DNA of 64,000 bases from an uncultured Paracoccaceae bacterium (GTDB lineage: Bacteria; Pseudomonadota; Alphaproteobacteria; Rhodobacterales; Rhodobacteraceae). The DNA lies in assembly GCA_934500835.1 (NCBI GenBank), contig CAKSTR010000005.1, positions 62,001 through 126,000 on the forward strand. Reading direction: 5' to 3'. This document shows, piece by piece, positions 44,701-52,875 of this stretch. A program made the position numbers and the translations under genes. The notes below the pieces were generated by a model. The model saw only the letters and a program-made list of their open reading frames with translations, searched no databases and was not told the DNA's origin. The stretch's first letter is position 1. Every line of letters starts with the position of its first letter.

Positions 44701-47156
44701 AGGGCGAGAACGTGATCCCGCTGCCGGTCACCGAAGACTGGGGTGCGGGGGTCTATGTGACCGTCTCGGCCCTGCGGCCGATGGATGTGGCCGCCGGCCG
44801 CAATCCGGCCCGTGCGATGGGGCTGTCCTATGCTGCCGTCGATCCGGGTGCCCGCGCCCTGAACACCAGCATCGAGATGGCGGCGGAATCCGCCCCGCGC
44901 GGCCCGCTTGACGTGGCCGTCAAGGTCGAGGGCATGGCGGCCGGCGAAAAGGCCTATGTCACGCTTGCCGCCGTCGATGTCGGCATCCTGAACCTGACCG
45001 GCTTCAAGTCCCCCGATCCCAAAGGCCATTACTTCGGCCAGCGCAAGCTGGGTATCGGCATCCGCGATGTCTATGGCCGGCTGATCGACGGGCTGAACGG
45101 TGCCACGGGCGAGGTCCGCTCGGGCGGTGACGCCGGCGCGCAGGCCGCGCTGAACGCGCCGCCTCCGACAGAAGAACTGGTGGCTTATTTCTCGGGCCCG
45201 ATCGAGGTTGACGCCGATGGCTATGCGCGCGCCACCTTCGACCTGCCGTCCTTCAACGGCACGGTGAAGGTGATGGCGGTGGCCTGGTCGAAGCATGGCG
45301 TGGGGCAAGCCGATCAGGAGGTGCTGGTCCGCGACCCGGTCGTGGTGACGGCAAGCCTGCCGCGCTTCATGTCGCCCGGCGATGAAAGCCGTCTGTTGCT
45401 GGAAATCGTCCATGCCACCGGGCCCTCGGGTCGGATGAGCCTGGATGTCGTCGCCAATGGTGTCACGGTTGGCGCGCCGCCTTCGGGCTTCGATCTTGCC
45501 GATCATGGCAAGGCGGTGTTCGAGGTTCCGGTGACGGCGGGCGCGGTGGGTATCCAGACCATCGACGTCAACCTGACCACGCCGGATGGCAAGGTGCTGA
45601 AAAAGACCCTGACCCTGCCGGTGCAGGTGAACGACCCCGAAATCGTCAAGATCTCGCGGCTGGACCTGAAGAAGGGGCAGAGCTTCACCTTCGATCAGGC
45701 GGTGTTCGCCGACATGATCCCGGGTTCGGGCAAGTCGGTCATGGCCATCGGCCCCCTGGCCCGGCTGAATGCGCCGGGGCTTCTGGCCAGCCTTGACCGC
45801 TATCCCTATGGCTGCACCGAACAGATGACCAGCCGTGCCCTGCCGCTTCTGTACTTCGACGAGATTGCGCAGGTCATGGACCTCAAGGGCGCCGAGAATA
45901 TCCAGAAGCGCATCGACGAGGCCGTGATCGAGATCCTGTCCAATCAGGGCAGCGAAGGCGGCTTCGGGCTGTGGAGCGCAGGCTCGGGCGACATGTGGCT
46001 GGACGCCTATGTCACCGACTTCCTGAGCCGTGCCAAGGCGCAGGGCTTTGCGGTGCCGGATCTGGCGCTGAAGAACGCGCTGAGCAACCTGCGCAATCAG
46101 GTGAACTATGCGCCGGACTTCGACAGCGAGACCAATGGCGGTGGCACGGCACTGGCCTATGCGCTGATGGTTCTGGCCCGTGAAGGGGCCGCCGCCATCG
46201 GTGATCTGCGCTACTATGCCGACGTCAAGGCGGATGACTTCGCAACCGGGCTGGCGCAGGCCCAGCTGGGTGCGGCGCTGGCCTCCTATGGCGACCAGCC
46301 GCGTGCGGATGCGATGTTCCGCAAGGCGGGCACCAAGATGGCCGAGGCCCTTGCCAAGGAAGAGCGTCAGGTCTGGCGTATCGACTACGGCACCAACTTC
46401 CGGGACGCGGCGGCGCTCTTGACGCTGGCTGTGGAATCGGGGTCGAACGCGGTCGACCGCGAGGCGCTGACCGACCGCATCGCCCGCTCGGGCAGCAACA
46501 TGTCGACGCAAGAGGCGACATGGGCCCTGCTGGCCGCCAATGCGTTGATCGACCGGCCCGACAGCTCGGGCATCAAGATCGACGGTGCGGCGGCGACCGG
46601 TCCCCTGGTCAAGGTGCTGACGGCCGGGCAGGAGCCAGTGACCGTTACCAACGAAGGCCAGGACACCACGATCACCATCTCGACCTACGGTGTCCCGGCG
46701 GAACCGGAGCCTGCAGGCGGCAATGGCTATTCCATCGCCCGCAGCTACTTCACCATGACCGGAGAGCCGGTCTCGCTGGATGGGGTGAAGGTCGGGGACC
46801 GGCTTGTCGCGATGGTCGAGGTCACGCCCTTCGACTATTCGGACGGCCGGCTGATCGTGGCCGACCCGCTGCCCGCCGGTTTCGAGATCGACAACCCGAA
46901 CCTGATTTCGGGCGGATCGGTCGCCAATCTGGATTGGCTGGACGCGCTTCAGGACGTGACGCACAGCGAGTTCCGTCAGGACCGCTTCATCACGGCCGTC
47001 GACTGGTCGTCGCGCGACAGCTTCCGGCTGGCCTATGTGGTGCGCGCCGTCAGCCCGGGCACCTTCCACCACCCGGCAGCCTCGGTCGAGGACATGTATC
47101 GCCCCGACTACCGCGCCCGCAGCGATGCGGGGACGGTGACGGTGCTGCCGAAGTAA
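41709..47156 (+). CDS. Secreted alpha-2-macroglobulin family protein with N-terminal PAN domain
   Basis: A 1815-residue exported A2M-type protein that traps proteases. Sec signal MRSFARAAVAALLLAFPSAIHAQ without a lipobox. A PAN/apple-like domain (about 35-85) has the DACERACITNTRCEAYTFN cysteine pattern. Macroglobulin-type beta domains follow, then the alpha-helical thioester domain: YPYGCTEQMTSRALP has C1369-x-E-Q, so the thioester is intact, with later WSAGSGDMWLDAYVTDFL-type loops. A2M from E. coli is a lipoprotein; this one looks soluble periplasmic. AGGAGG upstream of the ATG. It overlaps nothing but lies one base from pbpC, its usual partner. Confidence 0.95.
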   Translation: MRSFARAAVAALLLAFPSAIHAQDLIPERRAIVSLDTDLPGGDIQSIFDTTQDACERACITNTRCEAYTFNTRNGSCFLKKDPGEPAAFAGAQSARIIGGDPALIAAAPDRRGELLFVPDWDITSALDMAATLGRTHTTGPWSADEHLRSANDNEGIGNWVMATAFTGAALNLQDSADLWIEYARRASEAAKTSNDRSWYENRAYLATVNAYLRAGSAAQRHGILVMMAEDLEQIGRGSDMVKALRLAQSLQHRDDTSAMLDVAIGKYGFRITENSVQADLARPRICASFSEDLAPSGVEYADFVKLPSAGLTVESDGYRQLCVVGVEHGGRYTVTFREGLPAKDGQELAKDIDLTLYVRDRSPGVSFPGRGYVLPKTADAALPVQTVNTEKLDLTLFQVTDRNLLRAIQNSYFGWPMQEYSESYFTDEIGEEVWHGTATVAQEVNKDVTTRLPLAEALMDRPAGIYALKAAVPGVDPYNIPAGWQWFVVSDLGITSMSGVDGLHVFVRSLGTAAAKPGVSVELLNRANSVLATVTTDEQGYAHFDAGMVRGTGSASPAMVVVKDGDADVGFLSLTDPEFDLSDRGVEGREPAPPVDVFLTTDRGAYRAGETVFATALARDEVADAVDGLPLTAILIRPDGVEYSRQLVEDKGAGGHVFQLPIAGAAPRGVWSLQILADLDAAALATTTFLVEDFLPERIDFTLTRDATPLTLTGPVAAIDIDARYLFGAPAGGLAIEGETLLRAADGLKEYPGFTFGRYDESFGAMMEPLITNQTDEDGKGYAEIALPAVNDPGRPLEALIAVRVAEGSGRPVERRITAEVEPAAPMIGVKPMFDGVAGEGTDARFQLIGVGTDKKPAAMGVHWKLNRIQVDYQWYQSYGNWSWEAVTYRTLVAEGDATLGDNPVEIAGKVDWGNYELVVERTDGQLAETSTSFWAGWYAPADTASTPDTLELSLDKPAYVPGDTAQLRVVPRAAGTALITVLSNRLVSMQTVEVKEGENVIPLPVTEDWGAGVYVTVSALRPMDVAAGRNPARAMGLSYAAVDPGARALNTSIEMAAESAPRGPLDVAVKVEGMAAGEKAYVTLAAVDVGILNLTGFKSPDPKGHYFGQRKLGIGIRDVYGRLIDGLNGATGEVRSGGDAGAQAALNAPPPTEELVAYFSGPIEVDADGYARATFDLPSFNGTVKVMAVAWSKHGVGQADQEVLVRDPVVVTASLPRFMSPGDESRLLLEIVHATGPSGRMSLDVVANGVTVGAPPSGFDLADHGKAVFEVPVTAGAVGIQTIDVNLTTPDGKVLKKTLTLPVQVNDPEIVKISRLDLKKGQSFTFDQAVFADMIPGSGKSVMAIGPLARLNAPGLLASLDRYPYGCTEQMTSRALPLLYFDEIAQVMDLKGAENIQKRIDEAVIEILSNQGSEGGFGLWSAGSGDMWLDAYVTDFLSRAKAQGFAVPDLALKNALSNLRNQVNYAPDFDSETNGGGTALAYALMVLAREGAAAIGDLRYYADVKADDFATGLAQAQLGAALASYGDQPRADAMFRKAGTKMAEALAKEERQVWRIDYGTNFRDAAALLTLAVESGSNAVDREALTDRIARSGSNMSTQEATWALLAANALIDRPDSSGIKIDGAAATGPLVKVLTAGQEPVTVTNEGQDTTITISTYGVPAEPEPAGGNGYSIARSYFTMTGEPVSLDGVKVGDRLVAMVEVTPFDYSDGRLIVADPLPAGFEIDNPNLISGGSVANLDWLDALQDVTHSEFRQDRFITAVDWSSRDSFRLAYVVRAVSPGTFHHPAASVEDMYRPDYRARSDAGTVTVLPK

Positions 47157-47157
47157 G

Positions 47158-49197
47158 ATGCGGGCGCGCTGGTTCATCACGGCAGCGGCGGGCCTCTGGC
47201 TCGCCGCGATGGGCCGCGACCGGGTTGACGACTGGATCGACGCGACGGTGCTGCCGCCGCTTGTGGTGCAGACCAGCGTGGAAGTGCTGGACCGGGGCGG
47301 CCACCTTCTGCGGGCCTATACGGTGGCGGATGGCCGCTGGCGGCTGGCGGTGGGGCTGGACGAGGTCGACCCCCGCTATATCGACATGCTGCTGACCTAT
47401 GAGGATCGTCGCTTTCGTGACCATCCCGGAATCGACTGGCGCAGCATGGCGCGGGCCGGCTGGCAGGCGGCGACCAACGGGCGCATCGTCTCGGGCGGAT
47501 CGACCCTGACGATGCAGGTCGCGCGCCTGTTGGAAGAGGGGACAACCGGCCAGGTTGGCGGCAAGCTGCGCCAGATGCGGGTGGCGCTGGCGCTGGAGCG
47601 GCGGCTTTCCAAGGACGAGATCCTCTCGCTTTACCTGCACCTTGCGCCCTTTGGCGGCAATCTCGAAGGCGTCCGCGCCGCCTCCATTTCCTACTTCGGC
47701 AAGGAACCTGCCCGGCTGACCCCGGCCGAGGCCGCGCTGTTGATCGCCATTCCGCAAAGCCCGGAAAGCCGCCGCCCAGACCGGGCTGCCGACCGGGCCG
47801 AGGCGGCGCGCAACCGTGTGCTGGATCGCGCCGTGACCTTCCACCTGATCGACGCCGAGGAAGCCACCGCGGCCTATGGGGAAAGGGTGCCGGGCATCCG
47901 CAAGCCGTTTCCCGCCCACGCGCCCCATCTGGCCGACCGCGCCCGCGCCGAAGACCCTTTGGCACGCGAACACCTTCTGACGCTGGACCTGACCCTGCAA
48001 AAGCAGTTGGAGGTGCTGGCCCGCACCGCCGTTGCCGGCAAGGGCGACAGGCTGCAGGTCGCCATCGTCGTGGCCGACCATGCCTCGGGCGAGATCCTTG
48101 CCTCGGTCGGTTCGGCCGATTTCACCGAAGACCGCCGGCAGGGCTTTGTCGACATGACCAATGCCCTGCGCAGCCCCGGCTCAACGCTGAAACCCCTGGT
48201 CTATGCGCTGGCCTTCGATCAGGGCCTTGCCCATCCCGAAACGATGATCGACGACCGGCCCACCGTGTTCGGCGCCTATGCCCCGCAGAACTTCGACAAG
48301 ATGTATCGCGGCACGATCCGGGTGCGCGAGGCTTTGCAGATGTCGCTGAACATCCCCGTGGTCATGCTGACCGAGGCCATGGGCCCGGCCCGGCTGCTGT
48401 CGGCGATGGGCAAGGCCGGAATGAAGTATCAGTTGCCGGGCGGACAGCCCGGACTGGCCGTCAGCCTTGGCGGCGTGGGCGTCACCCTGCAGGACATGGT
48501 GCAGCTTTATGCGACGCTGGCGCGGGGCGGCGTTTCGCTGCCGCTGACCTGGCGCCAGTCCGGCGACCGGGCCGAAGGGCAGCGCGTGGTCAGCGCCGTT
48601 GCCGCATGGCAGGTCGGTGACATCCTCGCCGGGCTGGCCCCGCCCCCCGGCGCGCCGCGCAACCGTCTGGCCTACAAGACCGGGACCTCATACGGCCACC
48701 GCGATGCCTGGGCCATCGGCTTTGACGGCAAGCATGTGATCGGGGTCTGGATGGGCCGCGCCGATGGCACCCCGGTGCCCGGAGCCTTCGGCGCCGACAC
48801 CGCAGCGCCCGTGCTGTTTCAGGCCTTCAACCGGCTGAAGGCGAAGCTGGAGCCGCAACCACCCGCGCCCGCCGCCACCCTGCTGGTGTCGAACGCCCAG
48901 CTTCCGCAGCCGCTGCAGCGCTTCCGGTCGCGCACCGCCGCATTCGAGGCCGATGCCGACGCCCCCGCTGTCGCCTTCCCGCCGGACGGGGCCGAGGTGG
49001 AATTGCTGGACGCCGGGCTGATGGTCCGGGTCCGAGGTGGCGTCGCTCCCTTCACCTGGATGGTGGACGGCAAGCCCCTGGTGGTCGGCACCCGCGACCG
49101 CGAGAACCTTCTCGACCTGTCGGGAACCGGCTTTGTCACCCTGTCGGTGATCGACGCCACCGGCAGATCGGCCCGCGCGAACGTCCGCGTCTGGTAG
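47158..49197 (+). CDS. pbpC: Penicillin-binding protein 1C
   Basis: A 679-residue bifunctional peptidoglycan synthase with a membrane anchor near the N-terminus. GT51 glycosyltransferase with catalytic glutamate in YEDRRFRDHPGIDW near residue 81 and STLTMQVARLLE near 117; transpeptidase with S342-T-L-K in SPGSTLKPLVYAL, a SLN box (MSLNIPVVML) near 395 and KTGT at 507. A C-terminal BiPBP-type domain (about 590-679) follows. It begins one base after the A2M gene, and the A2M-PbpC pair is conserved in proteobacteria. Repair of protease-damaged peptidoglycan is the proposed joint role. Confidence 0.96.
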   Translation: MRARWFITAAAGLWLAAMGRDRVDDWIDATVLPPLVVQTSVEVLDRGGHLLRAYTVADGRWRLAVGLDEVDPRYIDMLLTYEDRRFRDHPGIDWRSMARAGWQAATNGRIVSGGSTLTMQVARLLEEGTTGQVGGKLRQMRVALALERRLSKDEILSLYLHLAPFGGNLEGVRAASISYFGKEPARLTPAEAALLIAIPQSPESRRPDRAADRAEAARNRVLDRAVTFHLIDAEEATAAYGERVPGIRKPFPAHAPHLADRARAEDPLAREHLLTLDLTLQKQLEVLARTAVAGKGDRLQVAIVVADHASGEILASVGSADFTEDRRQGFVDMTNALRSPGSTLKPLVYALAFDQGLAHPETMIDDRPTVFGAYAPQNFDKMYRGTIRVREALQMSLNIPVVMLTEAMGPARLLSAMGKAGMKYQLPGGQPGLAVSLGGVGVTLQDMVQLYATLARGGVSLPLTWRQSGDRAEGQRVVSAVAAWQVGDILAGLAPPPGAPRNRLAYKTGTSYGHRDAWAIGFDGKHVIGVWMGRADGTPVPGAFGADTAAPVLFQAFNRLKAKLEPQPPAPAATLLVSNAQLPQPLQRFRSRTAAFEADADAPAVAFPPDGAEVELLDAGLMVRVRGGVAPFTWMVDGKPLVVGTRDRENLLDLSGTGFVTLSVIDATGRSARANVRVW

Positions 49198-49220
49198 CCT
49201 TGGCAGGCGTTTCCGCCGGG

Positions 49221-49241
49221 CCGCCCGAGGGCGACGGGCGG
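49221..49241. terminator. Bidirectional terminator hairpin
   Basis: Perfect arms CCGCCCG / CGGGCGG around AGGGCGA, between the convergent pbpC and thiolase genes. Confidence 0.6.
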
Positions 49242-49246
49242 GCGGT

Positions 49247-50416
49247 TCAGACCCGCTCGATCGCCAGCGCGATACCCTGACCGCCGCCGATGCACATGGT
49301 GATCAACGCGGTCTTGCCGTCGGTCCGCTCCAGCTCATGCAGGGCCTTCACGGTGATGATTGCCCCTGTCGCCCCCACGGGGTGCCCAAGCGCGATGGCC
49401 CCGCCGTTGGGGTTCACGCGTTCCGGGTCCAGATCCAGTGCGCGCGTGACAGCAATGGCCTGCGCGGCAAAAGCCTCGTTCGATTCAACGACATCAAAGC
49501 TTTGCGGGCTGACACCCAGCCTGGCGCAAAGCGCCTTGACGGCCGGGATCGGACCCAGGCCCATCACCTTGGGGTCCACGCCTGCAACGGCCCAGCCCAT
49601 GATCCGCGCCCTTGGCTTCAGCCCTTTCGCCGCCGCCCCGGTCGCCAGCACCAGCGCCGCCGCCCCGTCATTCAGCCCCGAGGCATTGCCCGCTGTCACC
49701 GTTCCATCCTTCTGGAACGCCGGCCGCAGCCCCGCCAAAGCCTCGGCGGTTGTGGCCTTTGGATGCTCATCCACCGCGAAGTCGAAATTGCCCTTGCGGC
49801 CGGAAATCTCAACCGGCGCGATCTCTGCCACAAAGCGGCCCTCGGCAATCGCCAGGGCGGCGCGGGTCTGCGACTCCAGCGCGAAGGCATCCTGATCGGC
49901 GCGGGTGATCCCCGCCTGCGCCGCGACATTCTCGGCCGTCACGCCCATGTGGCCGGTGCCGAAGGGACAGGTCAGCGCGCCTGTCATCATGTCGATGGCC
50001 TTGGTGTCGCCCATCTTCTGGCCCCAACGCACGGCCGGCAGGCTGTAGGGGGACCGGCTCATGCATTCCGCGCCGCCAGCCAGGGCGATCCCGGCATCGT
50101 CCAGCATCAACGCCTGTGTGGCCGAGACGATCGCCTGCGCCCCCGAGCCGCAAAGCCGGTTGACGTTCATCGCCGGCACCGTCTCGGGCACGCCTGCCTG
50201 CATGGCGGCGACGCGGCTCAGATACATGTCGCGCGGTTCGGTGTTGATGACATGGCCGAAGACCACGGTGCCGATCTGGTCGGGCGCAAGACCGGCACGC
50301 GAAATGGCCGCCTTGGCCGCCTGCGCGGCGATGTCGACGGGCGGCATCGCAGAGAGTGCGCCGCCGAATGTGCCGATTGCGGTCCGGGTGGCAGACAGGA
50401 TGTAGACATCGGTCAT
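49247..50416 (-). CDS. Acetyl-CoA C-acyltransferase (thiolase)
   Basis: A 389-residue thiolase. Active-site cysteine in NVNRLCGSGAQAI near residue 88, histidine in NPNGGAIALGHPVGATGA near 345 and second cysteine in MCIGGGQG near 375. It could be biosynthetic or degradative; beta-ketoacyl thiolysis after aromatic ring opening is plausible given that the same transcript carries maiA and a MarR gene. Overlaps maiA by four bases (ATGA). Confidence 0.93.
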   Translation of the reverse strand: MTDVYILSATRTAIGTFGGALSAMPPVDIAAQAAKAAISRAGLAPDQIGTVVFGHVINTEPRDMYLSRVAAMQAGVPETVPAMNVNRLCGSGAQAIVSATQALMLDDAGIALAGGAECMSRSPYSLPAVRWGQKMGDTKAIDMMTGALTCPFGTGHMGVTAENVAAQAGITRADQDAFALESQTRAALAIAEGRFVAEIAPVEISGRKGNFDFAVDEHPKATTAEALAGLRPAFQKDGTVTAGNASGLNDGAAALVLATGAAAKGLKPRARIMGWAVAGVDPKVMGLGPIPAVKALCARLGVSPQSFDVVESNEAFAAQAIAVTRALDLDPERVNPNGGAIALGHPVGATGAIITVKALHELERTDGKTALITMCIGGGQGIALAIERV

Positions 50417-51036
50417 GGTTTCACCTCGTCAGGATGGGCCGATTTGACGGCGGGAACCGACTCGAGTCCAGCGATGATGCGGGCGATCGTGGGCCATGCC
50501 GCAACGTCCAGCCCGACTCGCGCGGCGTTGTAGACCTGCGGCACAAGGCAGATGTCGGCCATGCTGATGGTATCGCCATGGCAGAACCTGCCGGTCTGCG
50601 GCGATTGCAGCATCCGCTCCACCGCGGCCAGACCTGCACCGATGTAGTGCCGCTGCCAGTCCTCGGCGCTGGTGCTGCCGCCGGTCAGTTGTGCAACATG
50701 GTTGCGGACCGAAAGATTGCAGATCGGCGCAATCTCCATCGCCACGGCATAGGACAGCGCCCGCACTCGGGCCCGCCCCCCCGCATCGGCAGGCAGCAGC
50801 CCGCCGTGCAGATCGTTCAGATATTCGATGATCGCGAGCGATTGGGTCAGGACCAGACCGTCGATTTCCAGCGTTGGCACAAGGCCCTGCGGATTGCGCG
50901 CCAGATTGTCGGCCGCACGCTGCGCACCTTCGACAAGGTTCACCGGAACCGCGGTATAGGGCAGGCCCAGAAGGTTCAGCGCAATGCGCACCCGGTATGA
51001 GGCCGATGAGCGCCAGTAGTCGTAAAGCGTGGTCAT
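50413..51036 (-). CDS. maiA: Maleylacetoacetate isomerase
   Basis: A 207-residue zeta-class glutathione transferase that isomerises maleylacetoacetate to fumarylacetoacetate with glutathione. The N-terminal YWRSSASYRVRIALNLLGL signature is present (SSxSxRVRIAL), with LVPTLEIDG near 51 and IEYL near 70. Start ATG at 51036, overlapping the MarR stop; the stop overlaps the thiolase start. It supplies the step between hmgA and fahA, which lie across the MFS gene. Confidence 0.95.
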   Translation of the reverse strand: MTTLYDYWRSSASYRVRIALNLLGLPYTAVPVNLVEGAQRAADNLARNPQGLVPTLEIDGLVLTQSLAIIEYLNDLHGGLLPADAGGRARVRALSYAVAMEIAPICNLSVRNHVAQLTGGSTSAEDWQRHYIGAGLAAVERMLQSPQTGRFCHGDTISMADICLVPQVYNAARVGLDVAAWPTIARIIAGLESVPAVKSAHPDEVKP

Positions 51037-51458
51037 CTGTCCTCCAGGAGCCGCAGAAGGGCTGCGCGGAATGCCGGAGCCTCGGCGCCAAGCTGGTCCA
51101 GCAACTCGGCCTGATAGGCATCGGCAATCGGCACGATCCGGGCCATCAGCTCTTGCCCCTTGACGGTCAGCCGCATGTCCAGAAGGCGCCGGTCCTCGGC
51201 ATGGTCGCGCTTTTCGATCAGCCCGGCCTCCTGCAACCGTGCGGCCGCCCGGCTGACCTTGGGCTTGTCCATGTCCACCCGCGCATGGATCTCGCGGACC
51301 GAGACCGCATCGCCGCCGGCCAGATGCGCCAGAACGCGCCACTCCGGGATCGTCAGCCCGAATTCGGCGCGATAGCGTTCCGAAAACGCGCGCGAGACAC
51401 GGCCCGCCGCAACGGCAAGCTGATAGGGCAGGAAGGCGGTCAGCTGGAACTGCGACAT
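51033..51458 (-). CDS. MarR family transcriptional regulator
   Basis: A 141-residue MarR repressor-like protein: winged helix with VREIHARVDMDKPKVSRAAARLQEAGLIEK near residues 53-82 and the DRRLLDMRLT wing. First gene of a MarR-maiA-thiolase operon and divergent from the MFS gene; the likely regulator of homogentisate catabolism. The ATG at 51458 is preferred, since an upstream in-frame ATG adds 19 residues with no conserved helix. Its stop overlaps maiA by four bases. Confidence 0.9.
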   Translation of the reverse strand: MSQFQLTAFLPYQLAVAAGRVSRAFSERYRAEFGLTIPEWRVLAHLAGGDAVSVREIHARVDMDKPKVSRAAARLQEAGLIEKRDHAEDRRLLDMRLTVKGQELMARIVPIADAYQAELLDQLGAEAPAFRAALLRLLEDR

Positions 51459-51488
51459 GAAAACAGGGACCTTTGCGTCTATTTCATT

Positions 51489-51509
51489 GCTGCCGGAATC
51501 TCTGGCAGC
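51489..51509. promoter_or_regulatory. Inverted repeat GCTGCC-N9-GGCAGC between MarR and MFS genes
   Basis: Six-bp arms in the 116-base divergent gap, suitable for a MarR-type dimer or an overlapping transcript structure. It does not match the hmgA palindrome well, so a shared regulator is not shown by sequence alone. Confidence 0.3.
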
Positions 51510-51574
51510 CTGCAAGCGTTGACAGCGCCGCTAGGCCGGGCGAGGAAGCGCCGCGGCGACAGGAGTGGCGGGAA

Positions 51575-52678
51575 GTGCGTAAGGGGATGGGACCCAATCT
51601 CGGGCTTCTGCTGACAGGGCTTACGACCTTTGTGCTGATGGGGTTCGGCCAGGCGCTGATCGGTCCGGCCCTGCCGGAGATGACGCGGATCTTCGGCCTG
51701 CAGGACGGGGCGGCCGGGCTGCTGATCTCGGCGCAATGGGGGGGCAGCGCGATCGGTGTCGGCGTGATGTATCGCTGGTCGCGGCATGTCACGCCCCGGC
51801 TGGCGCTGGCGTTGCTGGCGCTTGGCGGTGCGGGGCTGGCGTTGCAGCCGGCGTGGTGGCTGGTGCTGGTCTCGGCGGTGGTGTTCGGCGCCGGCTATGG
51901 CATGGCGACGGCGGTGTTCAACCCGCGGGTGCTGCGTGCCTTCGGGGTGCGCGGTCCGTCGATGCTGAGCCTTCTGAACGCGGCCTATGCTGCGGGTGCG
52001 ATCCTGTCGCCGCTTGCCTTCGTGGCGCTTGGCAACTCCTCGCCCATGGGCTTTGGCTTCGCGGCCATCTCCTATGTGGTGATCCTTGTCCTGTCGGCCG
52101 ACCGCGGCGGTCGGGCCGAGGTCCCCGCGACATCCTCGCGCAGCGGTTTCCAGCTGCACTGGCCGATCCTGATCTTTGCCGCCATCGGCATCGGGATCGA
52201 GGCCTGCCTGGCCGGGCTTGGCCCGACGGCGCTGGTCCGGGCCGGGCTGACCGAGGAAGCGGCGGCGCAACAGTTGTCCGCCTTCTTCTTTGCCTTCCTG
52301 ACGGCGCGGGTCGTCCTTGGTGTCTTGGCGCACCGCTTCGATTCCTTCGGCATCTACGCGGCTGCGATGGTGCTGGCTGTCGCTGCCGCAGGCATCGCGG
52401 TATCGGGCGCGCCGGGGGTGGGCTTCGTGATGATGGGCGTTTCGGCCGGGATGTTCTTTCCGGGCGCCTTCGTGACCGCCGCGCGCAAGATGGGGGATGA
52501 CCCGCGGGTCACACCGGTCATCCTCTGGGCTGGGCTGGTGGGCGGGATCGGCCTGCCGCCCCTTCTTTCGGCGCTTTCGGCAGGGATGGGCCCCTTGGGC
52601 TTTTTCTGGCTGGTGCTGGCGATCGTGGTGCCAACCGCGTTTGCCGCCTTGCTCTGCCTGCGCAGCATGGCGCGCTGA
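51575..52678 (+). CDS. MFS transporter
   Basis: A 367-residue major facilitator with about twelve hydrophobic segments, starting [27 protein letters not shown]. Compact loops and no clear signature motif beyond the family fold. Located between the MarR and hmgA genes, so uptake of a homogentisate-pathway precursor is plausible (inference). GTG at 51575 with AGGAG upstream is used; an ATG at 51587 is the alternative, four residues shorter. Confidence 0.85.
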   Translation: MRKGMGPNLGLLLTGLTTFVLMGFGQALIGPALPEMTRIFGLQDGAAGLLISAQWGGSAIGVGVMYRWSRHVTPRLALALLALGGAGLALQPAWWLVLVSAVVFGAGYGMATAVFNPRVLRAFGVRGPSMLSLLNAAYAAGAILSPLAFVALGNSSPMGFGFAAISYVVILVLSADRGGRAEVPATSSRSGFQLHWPILIFAAIGIGIEACLAGLGPTALVRAGLTEEAAAQQLSAFFFAFLTARVVLGVLAHRFDSFGIYAAAMVLAVAAAGIAVSGAPGVGFVMMGVSAGMFFPGAFVTAARKMGDDPRVTPVILWAGLVGGIGLPPLLSALSAGMGPLGFFWLVLAIVVPTAFAALLCLRSMAR

Positions 52679-52798
52679 CCACCTCCCGTAGCGCCGGCAT
52701 GGCGGGGGCGGGGGCTGACGGCCGGCGCCCGGCTGCGAAGCGGATCGACGATGGCAACGAAAGCCGGACATTCCGGCCCGGACCAGCGGGGTTCCCTG

Positions 52799-52828
52799 TT
52801 GACTTCGTTGCAAGTGCAACGATAATTT
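52799..52828 (+). promoter_or_regulatory. hmgA promoter with operator in the spacer
   Basis: TTGACT (-35) and TAATTT (-10) separated by 18 bp, with the perfect palindrome CGTTGCA-AG-TGCAACG (52806-52821) filling the spacer. A repressor bound there would directly block RNA polymerase. About 48 bases to the hmgA start. The MarR protein next door is the obvious ligand candidate, not proven. Confidence 0.65.
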
Positions 52829-52875
52829 CGAAACACAGGGATTCACCTTTTCACAGGATGTGCGGGGGGGCGCCG

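Noticed and set aside
44136..47180. Long open frame antisense to the A2M gene
   Set aside because: It has histidine-, arginine- and glycine-rich low-complexity translation with no domain, and the opposite strand has a signal peptide, thioester motif and good ribosome site. High-GC DNA gives long antisense frames.
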